In this document: piece after piece, positions 49,301 to 59,873 of the stretch
Layout of the letters: each line of letters starts with the position of its first letter
Numbering within the stretch: the first letter of the stretch is position 1
Assembly (NCBI GenBank): GCA_003956705.1
Contig: QZCP01000112.1
Coordinates: forward strand, 702,679 to 766,678
Length of the DNA stretch: 64,000 bases
Direction: 5' to 3'
DNA from: Brevipalpus yothersi
Lineage: Eukaryota; Arthropoda; Arachnida; Trombidiformes; Tenuipalpidae
Notes under the pieces: generated by a model
What the model was told of the DNA's origin: nothing
Database searches by the model: none
What the model saw: only the letters and a program-made list of their open reading frames with translations
Program-made: the position numbers and the translations under genes

Positions 49301-52300
49301 GGTCATTTTCATGATGCATATTCATTTGACGGTAGAAATCGTTTCGTAATTAGTGGTATGATGAACCATATTTGATTCAGCAAAATAACCGCTCATTTGC
49401 ATACACAATTTGGTTTGATCAAATCTTCAAACCACTTCTCCATCATACCCAATTGTACAATAGCTTGATTGATTCTCCAAAGAGTGTCATACAATATGCA
49501 GTATAGTATTTCAGAGAATATTTTGGATCATATCTCTTACACACACACACACACTCCCTCCTTTCCTTGAAAGAGAATACTCCTAGGGTCCGGAAACGGA
49601 AAAGCTGCTCATGTACAGCAGAAGCTTGGAGGTACTTTTGCATCACAAAACAACTGGTTTGAAAGTTTGAAATTCAGCTGAATTCCTTTTTTCTTCGCCC
49701 TGCATTATTCAGTCAAAATTTGAAGGAGAAAAATGAAAATGCTGGAAGAGCAGGATCTTCTATGTGGATCTTGCTACCAATTCTGAAATCGAATTTAGTC
49801 CATTCAGTGCTCTTTCATGCCTACATTATGGAATGGAAATTGGAGCATGTTTTGCATTTCCGACTGCCGGGAGAGGAGATCAGTGCTGTAATCAAACTCA
49901 CATGGATAGTGATCAATTGAATCATATCCGGATCGAGCACACACATACACATATACAGGTTGCAACAATGTATGGCCCTAAGAGTTAGATAGCCTCTTTT
50001 TCTTGTCATTTTCCTCAGCTTCATCATTGGAGCCACTAAATTATGCATTTCAATTTGGTTGACTTCATTTGCTTACAATCTTATTTCAAATTCATCGTTT
50101 CACAAAGAGCCCAAAATATGGTTCCATAGAAAAGAGGGGTAAAATGCACTGTAAATCTGCATCCACTTCAGTTTGTTCAACAGCATCCTTTCCTAGGAAT
50201 GCTGGGAAAACAAAGTTATTCGCTCTCGAGATCACATCATGGCTTGCTCATCGTTGAGCTCTCAATCAGCAACCGCATCTTGAAGGAGAAAGAGAAAAGC
50301 CTCTCGGATTGCTTGAGAGAAATAAAATTGAAGCAGTCAGAATTTTCAGTGTGTGATGGATTGCTCTCTTGGAACACAGGAGGTCAGACTTGCTTGGATT
50401 CCAGAGCTGAGCTCCACAGAAAAAAAGGTAAGAGTCGAGAGAGAGGATTTAACAAGATCTATGAATGAATGAACTTTCCTTCGGAAACATGCACAATTAT
50501 CCGATTCATTCAGTCAACTCATGTTATTCCCACAATGCATGTCCATGTAAGTCACCCATGAGCTCACGGGAATCTATTTAAAATCTATTTTTGATTCGAC
50601 AATCTTCAATGTAGTAATCGAGATAAATACACAGTGAATTAAGATGGCAATTGATTGGCATCAAAGTGAATAATTTGTGCTAGTGAGGTGGTAACATGAT
50701 GGAATCATGACTTCTTACATCTTCTTGTCACTAGAAAAGAATACTCAAGATCGTCGGCAATGACAAGTAAGGCGTCACGAAAGGAGGAGATAGGAAAGTG
50801 ATTTGCTAAGGATAGTCACCCATCTTTATATGCCATCAATTTTACGGCTAAAGCTCAGTCGGTAGTATAATGATACTCTTTGGGAGAAGTTGAGAGAAGT
50901 GTCACTTGATCCCATCATTGTCTCGTTTGTATTTGAGACTGATTCAATGAAATGAAAGGAGTACTTCTTTACTCTCATACTTCTTGCCTTGGTCACCGTC
51001 TTCATTTGATTCTCTCTCCCTTCAAGTTATTTTCGAGATCACATCACCTCTGAACTCATGCATTATCTTCACATTCATTCATCTCACTTTCCATAGGGTA
51101 AAAGAGTAGAACTTCTTTCTCTCTTCACTCTTGCTTGGAACACTGTTTCAAGTAAAATGATGATGAAATACCTGAGCACAGCTCATCCAATTCATGGCGA
51201 TGATGCGAAGAAAAGCTGGAGCGGAAATTGTGAAATTCGTATGAGCAAGAATTTCTCATGATAATCAAAGATGCTGGCTTCTTTTCCAACTACTCAGGAA
51301 CTCAGCTTCAAGGAAGCTTACCAAAATGTATCAAGCCATTGCTCTCTTCATTCTTAGCCAGTTGAGTTTTATCAAGTTTGTTACTCTCACTTCGCCTGTA
51401 ATCCGTTTGTGGTGGAGAGAGAGAGAGAGAAAGTCTTCATTTGTTTCCAAACTATTCGGAGCTGTGGACCATTATTCGAAACCATTTGCCCCTCGATGGT
51501 AACCGTTTGACTGGGCAAAGTTGGCTAAGTGAATCAAGTTGTCCATGTAAATCGAATCAAGACCTCAAATTAGGGAGCAAGTTCTCGCAGAGAAGCGACT
51601 CGTGGTCAGTGATGAATTCAATAACAATTAACAAGTAGAGTTAGTCAAACGATGTCCTAGATGGAGATAGAGAGAGGAAAACGATCGATGGCCACAATGC
51701 ACTCACCAATACATCTCAATATTAACTTCTTTCCGACAGATTTTATCTGCAATCCTATGATATTCACCCTCTGACCAATGCAATGAACATCATCTCTCAC
51801 GTAGCATTTCACACTGTGCTCGCGGTACCATTGAATCTCACCCACCGAGTAATGGTCTCTCTGGAAAAAGAAGGCGAAAGGCTACTCTTGGCCCTACTTT
51901 TTCAGCCTAATCATCCAGCCATGAATGAGAGGCTTTCCTGGTGATCGTTTGAGGCGAAAAAGGATAGATGGGCTGTTCAATGATGGTGAGCATTTCATCA
52001 GCAAAGACCCAGGGAATAGTCATTCAAATTGTGCTCATTTGACTTGAGTACATTCAAATATAGATCAGCTTACCTTATTTCACATTTAATCATTTAATCA
52101 TAAAAAAACTAAAAATACATTTTGCATACTAGAGTATCAACATTTTGAGGACAAAAAAGAATGTAATAAAAAAGCAATTGTGCAATGGAACAAACTTTAC
52201 TCACTTTCTCGCAAAACTCAGAAACTCACTTCAATTACAATAGAGAAGCATATTGTTCAAGGAGCAGAATCTTCAGCTTTGAAAATTGGTACGTTCAGAG

Positions 52301-55066
52301 GAGGGAATAAATCTGAGGTCACTCGAATAGCCTTCTCACATAGAATATTGAATATCCTTCTCAGTTAATTGGTGGATCCTCAGCACAATTGGCCTCAGAA
52401 GAGTCAACTAGTTTCGAATAGCACGAAATCTCTTGGCAGATTCACTGAATACACTGCCCCTACTTCATTGTGAGTTTTTGAATAAAAAGAAGCATACTGC
52501 AACCAAAAACTTACACATAAATGTTGAAAATTCTCTTTGAACATCTCATCTCTACATAGAGAGCATCAAAGACCATATCTTTTCTCTTCTATTATCATTT
52601 GTGGGCATGTGAAAATTCCATCACAATGTTGTCTTTTCAACTTTTACATTTCCATTCCTTTCTCCTATTTCACGATGCTTCCATCGATGATGACTTCTAC
52701 CAACAGGGAATCAACTACTAGTACTTCTGACCGGAAAAGATAAAAGTTGAGCTCAGTATATTTTTTACCTCATCGCTCAGCTGGTCAAGAGGAAGATAGA
52801 GAAGCTCTCGAGAGAGTCTCGTGCTCTCACAGCTAACGGGACTTTCTGATTTAATCATAGCCATGAGCATATAATCAAAGCATGATTGGATATGAGATGT
52901 TGAAAAATATTGCCACCATATAGTGTAAGATACGGAAGCGGAAGCGATGAGATATCGCAGTTCTGAAGGGAATCGAGATTATTGTTGAAGGAAAGAAGAT
53001 GTTTGCTGGCGGAAAAGTGAGAATCAAAACGAGATGAAGCCAAGATTTAGTGATGATATTCATTAAACTGAGCTCAAAGTGAGTGGAATCAAAGTGAAGG
53101 ATAACTTTAGCCGGTTTCATCTGAATTTCTATTAGTTTCTATTAGTTTTCTCGCTCACAACTTTTCTTGTTCAGCTTTTCTTTCTCTTGCTGTCTAAGCA
53201 GAAAAGGAGGAAAGAAGGAAAGAGAAGATCTATCCAAGTAATTTTACTGCATCACCGTTGAATCCCAAATACAATCAGATTAACTGAAATACTTTTAACT
53301 TTCCCCTCGCTATCCTTAAGCTTCACACTCACAACTCGCTTATGTCTAGTTATCAGTCGAGCCTTGTCAATTTGTTTGTTTCTTTTACTCTCGGTTTTCA
53401 AAATACAGCTCAACTCATAAATAATCACAAAAATGTGAGTTTGTTTTGATTTTCTCCCAAAAACACCTTTTTTACAGCAGAAAGCGTTTTGTGTTCAAAG
53501 TTCGGCCAGGATGTGATTATTCAACACTCTTACTTGAACAACTTTATGGTCTTCTCTTTCTAGAATTGACAAATTTCCTCCTATTTCGAAACCATTTGAC
53601 TGGTTCTATGGCTAAACAGAGAACAAATTTTCTCTTAGAATCTCTTAAAAACGATTTTTTACTCAAAAAGTCTACTTATTTTTTTCGGATAAAATGTTCT
53701 CAAGATGGCACAGTTTGGAAATAGATCTCCGCTCTTCCATGAACTCAGGATGCTTATCAAGCTGAAATCGATTCATGACCTGAAGGCTTATATTCAAAGC
53801 TAGCAAATATGCAGATGAGCTTTGCTAAAGCAATCTTGAGAAAGGGAAGACTCTATGAGATCTTTTGTATTTTGAGGCTTGAATCGAATCATATCTTGGG
53901 TAATTCTCATGAGAAATCTTCTTGGGAGCTTCACTACAATAGTCATGGGTGAGAGAAATCAAAAAAGATATTTCAACGCCTTCTGATTGTTTTTCATGCT
54001 GGAATACAGTTAAAATGGATGGAACTAAGTGAAAGAGATTATGGTTTGCATCGTTAATGCTCAGATGATAACAGTTTAGTGAGAATCATCTCCATGTTAA
54101 TGGTGGTATTTTGTCAAAAAAATAGAGGCTTGAGTGACAAACAGACGTTACATCACCCAATGGAGGACTTTTTTTTGTCTCGATTCATCGAGCAAGAGAA
54201 CAATGATCAAATGGTACTTACATCTAAATAAATGCCTTCGATGGGAAGTAGTCTCTCTTGGTCTGGAGGTCCTTCTCTCGCTATGTATCGATAAAATTCA
54301 ACTTCATCTCTATACCTATTCATAACAAAAAAAGGAGAAGAGAGAAAATAAAAAACGACCTTTTGATTGTGCGATCGATGAATAAATGAGAGTCAAAATA
54401 CCATTTGATTGAGTAAAGATTTTCTCCTTGCAAATCAAAAGAGCAGTTGAACCAAGTAGATTCTCCTATCATTACCGAAGAAGGCACGTAAAACCTTGTG
54501 AGAATAATCCCTTGGATGCCTGTACAGGAAACCAAACAAAATTGAAAAAATTAATTGAACGAGTGATTATGAAAAGTTGAAGTTCAGGATAAAAGTTTTT
54601 ATTCGAATGAAGATGATCATAGCTCAAAATCGACCCTTTCTTGGAGGGATAAAATTGTCCAATGCTGCAATGGTCTAATGGTAATATCAGGTGGTGATTG
54701 AATCATCAAATCGAGCAATGGAAGAAAATGATAATGTTTCTTCAACAAATCAATCAAACAGCCAATGAAGGGTTGAAGTCGAAGAGACAGACAGAGACCA
54801 GTCTCATTACAATATATGAAATATTCCATGAATTTCCTCCCCCCCGTGTGGCAATAAGGGAGTTCTTTTCTGATACTATTGAGCCCTTCTACCCAACTAT
54901 GGCGATTTCTGAAAGAATTACCTAGAACTATGAGCACAAAAAATGGGACCCTAAGTAAACAGATCTTTATAGTGTAGGGTAGGGGATAGTAACTTCCGGA
55001 GAAAAAAGCTGCTAGGGAAAAGTCAAGTGAATGCACGACTAGTTTTCTCATGGTCATAGCTATCAT
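43392..55066 (-). CDS. Beaten-path-family Ig protein, 5' part (four exons)
   Basis: Four minus-strand exons with GT-AG junctions and matching phases: 55066-54922, 54519-54402, 54315-54222 and 43527-43392. They encode 164 aa plus a split codon. A hydrophobic signal-like segment (ICLLRVPFFVLIVLG, about residues 35-49) precedes a complete first Ig domain. Beat-family signatures are clear: VPSSVMIGE, FNCSFDLQGENLYSIKWY (Cys74, Trp88), EVEFYRYIAREGPP, LLPIEGIYLDLS, and SGGIYKCEVSAEGPRFRTV (Cys143). Potential N-glycosylation sites are NCS at 73 and NTT at 131. Exons 3 and 4 are 10.7 kb apart but join in phase 0 exactly where Beat Ig1 domains continue. Beat proteins are receptors on motor axons for Sidestep ligands in Drosophila. 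The second Ig domain and C-terminus were not found, so membrane attachment is unknown. The start is the earliest of three clustered ATGs and is uncertain. Confidence 0.88.
43528..54221 (-). other. large Beat-like intron 3
   Basis: This 10.7-kb intron splits the first Ig domain. It includes CT-rich DNA near 44938, a CTT tract at about 47270-47312, and short GA tracts near 47660 and 51415. One orphan exon-like frame lies at 51707-51860. Several open frames of 60-140 codons on both strands have no splice context or recognisable motif. Confidence 0.6.
51707..51860 (-). other. orphan exon-like segment inside the Beat-like intron
   Basis: On the minus strand a strong acceptor (CTTCTTTTTCCAG) leads into 154 bases of open frame ending at a consensus donor (G|GTGAGT). 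The translation has Ig-like features: IQWYREH early and KKLILRC about 39 residues after the Trp. This resembles the second half of a Beat second Ig domain. However, it starts in phase 0 and ends in phase 1, so it cannot be inserted between exons 3 and 4 without a frameshift. It may be a relic, an exon of an overlapping gene, or chance. Confidence 0.25.
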
Positions 55067-58000
55067 GATTCTCTCACTTAACTCAAGTATGAGGGATCTA
55101 CACAGAATTCTTCGAATCAAAATAATTTATTTATCTCGCTCTAAGTGAAATGCTCATCAGCTCGATGGAGAAGAAGAAAGTGGCTCTCATCCGGGAAAAA
55201 AGATGATCAATTAGAGGTCCAACGAGCCATGTGAACAATGTTGAACCAAATCTAAGCCATAAGTTTACACTGGTCTGGAAGAATGGTCCAGTCTTCCGGT
55301 TGAAATCAGAGAACAACTATCAGCACGAGGCAGTACGCGCAAGGAAAGATTGTGTCAGCTTCTCGAGCAATTCCTAGACCTCAGCCCATTGATTACAAGC
55401 GTGAGGAATTCCATAGAGTCAGATATACTCTTCCGAGTGGATTTTGTCCTTTTTCTGCATGTAACTGTCATCTGATACAGTAACTGAAGAAGTCCCATTT
55501 TAATCAACATGCTTCTACTCGTGAACATAAAACCAAAGCCTCGATTTTGCTTCCCATTTCTCTTTTTTCATATGATGACCGATAAAACCATATGAAAAGA
55601 TGAACTTTAATCATTAAAGCATGAGAAAAGTTCTCAGATGAAGGATTGAACAAACAACAACAATGAAAAAGAGTTTTTTCAGGAAAAAAATCAGGAGGAA
55701 AGTATATGAATCGTTGATAAAATGAAGATAGGAATCTTCATTGATTGATATCAAAAATCTTTGAACAGAATCTTTGAGATGTAAAAATTCACAGACCAAG
55801 ATTGGCTCAGATTCGGTAACTCTGTCCAATTGGACAGAAGTCTCTATTTCTGAAAGAATGGTTTGGGAGAAAAGCGCTCTATCATAAGAAGAATATTTGA
55901 TACAAAATTGAACATAAAACAGACATGGTTTTGTGACAAGGCCATTCATCGCTCAAGGTGATAATAATCTCACTGTTTCAGAGGTGCTCTTTATCAGTGA
56001 AGAGTCCTGAACACAAAGAAAAGAGTGATTGGAAGAACTTATCCGATAAGATGAGCTATCAGCATAGTCGTGAAATATTCATCTCGATCTTGTCCCTTTC
56101 TATAAAGACCAAGTTTCTAGCTGAAAATAGGAACAACGTTCAATATCTCCATCATTCATCTAGTTGCATCATCTTATGGTGGATAATATTAGTGTCATTT
56201 TTTCGCCTGGAGAGAATTATTAGCAAAATTTTCGTCAAATTTTGATCACACCGTTAACAATAATAACACGTTTCCCAATCAATTTCCCCAAATTGAATAT
56301 ATTCAGCTCAAGGAACCTTTTTAAATCAGCACATTTTCCCTCATTTTCGATGATTAAATCATCAAATCATTTGATGGTGTGAAAGCGGTCACTGCGAAAG
56401 CTATCCCTAGAAGAGGAAACATTAGGATTCACTCGATCTATGTATGTGAGCGTTTCCATGCAAACAAGTGTCTAATTATTCCAGTAATTATTCAAAAAAT
56501 CATTTTCAGTCTAATTTATTCCCTTCTCATATGGATTGAGACATTTTGTGTTCTCCAGCATCGTTTATAATTGAGTAACCAGTCAAGTGATGGTGAGAAT
56601 ACGGCAATAGATGGAATCTTTTCTCCCTCAAAAGTGGCTTACATGTCTCGAATATTGAATCACATACAGAAAAATACTACACTATATCATTGGAATACTG
56701 TTCTTTGGATTTTTGAGTGGAAGACTCTGTCTGTCCATCATGTCACGAAACGAACTTCCAGCCTGCAAGTAAAATTCCATTATTGCTCGATCGATTCATG
56801 ATGAGAGAAAGTTTCTAAGTGAGCTTGGAACAAAACCCGTGAGGCCGGAAACATTCATTCCTATCATTCGAAACACTAATGAAATGAAACTTGGATTGTT
56901 CATAGGATGTAGAGAGCTCCAATAACGAGAGTATGGAAAACTGAACGATTTGCATATTTTCTAGAGAATTGTTTAGAACTGACTCTAAACGATTCTCGAA
57001 CGATTTAGGTTTCTTAGTCTAATTTTGATCTCAACAAGACACTATGATACCAAATATCATAAATTTGCCGAATGAATGAGCATTTCTCTCTATCTCGATA
57101 CATGAGAATTCCAAGAATTGTAAGCAATTCAATGGTTGAATGGAATTGAGCTTGTAATAAAGCAACCAGTGTATGATATCAAGTGGACAAGAAAACAGGA
57201 AAGAATCGCTACTTTTGGTCAGCAAGGCAGCAGAGATAGTCACTCTTCTACTATGATCCACAGCCGAGAAGCTAGTCACTTTTTCAGGCGAATAATGGAG
57301 GCAAGAATATCAAAAGAGAAAAACAAACTCAAGATGAAAGTGAAAGGCCTAGTGAGCTTAGAGGTCCTTTTGTAGCTCTCGGAAAACTCTTTCGAAAGAA
57401 GCTGATGGTGTGGACCGGACGGTCAAAGTGGTCTCATTGTGTATTGAATGAGCATAGACAAAAGGCAGAATGGACGATGGAGATTTGAAATGGTTTGGAC
57501 AATAACTCGAATAGAACAACGGAGATGAAAACAGGAAACTATAGAAATGGAAAAGTAAATGCTACTATGATGAGCCTCCGGTAGATGAAAAATGACGAAT
57601 TCAAAGAAAGCCAAAAACGATGATCTTAATGGACAAGAGAGAAGAGTGCTGAGTTGGTCCATATTATTTTCATAAACTTTTCGATCGAGATTAGCTTGGA
57701 AGTTTTGCTTTCTAGTCGAGAAAAATGGAAAACGCATCGATAAGTGTTCAAAACACAATCTAATCAGTGACTCCAATAGAATAGGGTCAGATTTTGAGTC
57801 TTCACACAATTTTTTCCATTTTGCAAGCCATTCGACAAGCGCAGAGCTGGAGTGCAAATTGATGGTGCACTTGGCCAAAGTTTCCACATTAATCATTGAA
57901 AGGCGAGGAATTATTGAGTTCGTGAAGATACACGGTAACAACATTTTGCCTCTTCTTTTTCATATCCATTTGATCAAACCACAGGTTCTCTGTAATTATC

Positions 58001-58649
58001 TTCTACAAAAGTACCGTTAATGATGTAAATCTAGATGGAGGCTTCTCCCAGATGAGATATCATATCTTCACTCTATGAACACATTGTGTGGAGGACATAT
58101 CCAGCAATATGATGTTGGATTGGAGAACGAAGCTCAAACTCAAGAACTATCTAGGGTTTGGAAAACTAGTTCTTTAGTGAGTATCAGACTTGTTAGAAAA
58201 AATAAGAAAAATAGTGAAGCAAAATAGAGCAAGTTTGCATAGTTTCGAAGTCGAATAAAATACCCAAAATGGACAGAAGTGAATACGCTGGAGAATATTA
58301 TTTTTCGGTGATAAGGCAGATGAATGGATGAAGTTAGCGGAAAGAAATGAGTGGAATGTTGAGAATAGGTGATGATAATTTTGGCCAGATTATCAGTTTT
58401 TTACAATGCAAAATACTCACCACATCTCAGTAAAGGGAGCAAAAAACACGACAAAAACGAAAAAAACCAAGAGATCAGTCTATTCCATATCATCTTCAAA
58501 TGGCATTGTAGGGGTTACACAGTAGCAATCAATTTTCACGTTCAAAGACGTACACGAAGTGACAAAATTCAAACACTGTTTCGAACGAAACAACACTTGG
58601 AAACTTGGAATATCGACTGAGAGATAGGGAGATAGCTAGATGGATAGAT

Positions 58650-58723
<74 letters not shown>

Positions 58724-59873
58724 CTCTCTCTCGTCTGGGTAGGAGCACGAACCTCATCGATCGCTAACATCAGGCATCAGAATTACGCATGACTCTGCTC
58801 TTCCACAACATATCCTAGAGAATGGACCACGAATAGAAACGTGCTTTCTTCGAAAATGAAAAAGATCAAAAATATTTGCAAGGGAATATCGGCTGATTTC
58901 AACTTGACCTGTCGAATAGAGTTAGAAGAACTGGAAAATTGTACTAATTTTAATTTTCGGGACTTAATAATCGATACATAGAAGAACATCTCACAACAAT
59001 GAATGTTCCGTTCCGAAGGAGCCAGAATAGGGTCGCTAACGGCCAATCGCAATAAACTTGCGATGATGATATTGCGCTTAGCAAATATACTGTTTTCACA
59101 ATGCTAAACCAGTTCCCAATCCATCGAACGAGTTTACTTCCTTCTACATGGCGGTAAAAAAGCATCTTTCGCTCTATTGCACTATTCTCTTTACAACGTA
59201 AGCATAGAATAAAAGCTATGCAGTTCTCGTGTTTGGGGAAAAATCCTAAGTCGTTTTTTCCAACAATCGTCCAAATGCTCTTCTTCACAAAAAGGAACGA
59301 ATTTTTCTCTGCCGGAGGTATTCTAATTTTCTTCTGTACAGACTCTCCATCCGATGGGAGTTAATTAATCAACAAGACGAGGCCATTCTTTGGAATATCA
59401 CATGATCTAAGCTTTAGGAGGTTGGTATTCGAGTGTATACTCAAAAGGTTGTGGATGAGATTGGCTGCTACAATAGTTTATTTTAAGATCGCATTGTGGA
59501 AGCCGAATGGTCTGGATTGTATAGCTTTGCTGGACAATCGATGTTTGGACATGTAGACACTTTAGTCTTGAGGTGCCCTTGAGTTAACAATTTTGCACAG
59601 AATTTGACTTAGATTTCTTGAATCTTCAAGGTCTTATATTGGACCAGAGCTCTCAATAAAGAGTCCTAGAGTGCGAACCAGCATGATGACGAATTCTTTC
59701 AGATGAGCGAAAAAAGATGTAAAACAATCTTGAAACATTGAAATGTTCGATCATTCAAACCAATATACATGCAGTGAGGTGTCGGCGAGCCCTAGGCGGT
59801 CCCATCTACAATCCGAGGCGAGATATTATCCAGCCAATAGGATACTTTAATCACGCTTCGAAAAGGAACTTGG
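55067..59873. other. intergenic between Beat-like 5' end and PKA 3' end
   Basis: This 4.8-kb stretch should include the Beat-like promoter and the PKA 3' UTR. The longest open frame is a 173-codon minus-strand one at 57944-57423 with an ATG. Its product is unrecognised, lacks a domain signature, and lies in DNA with the base composition of the surroundings, so I do not call it a gene. A long (GA)n array lies at 58655-58719, preceded by GATA repeats. Confidence 0.45.
58655..58719. repeat. (GA)n microsatellite
   Basis: About 65 bases of uninterrupted GA follow a short GATA run at 58641-58654. It is among the longest dinucleotide tracts in the window. Confidence 0.9.

Noticed and set aside
50199..50468. 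89-codon plus-strand frame containing a GTAAGA donor-like site
   Set aside because: No recognisable domain, no partner exon, and it lies within the large minus-strand Beat-like intron.
50851..50915. tRNA-like A box (GCTCAGTCGGTAGTA)
   Set aside because: No GGTTCRANNCC-type B box at the right distance and no acceptor or anticodon stem can be drawn, so this is not called a tRNA.
54660..54720. tRNA-like A box (TGGTCTAATGGTAAT)
   Set aside because: No matching B box or seven-base acceptor stem. It lies in the short intron between Beat-like exons 1 and 2.
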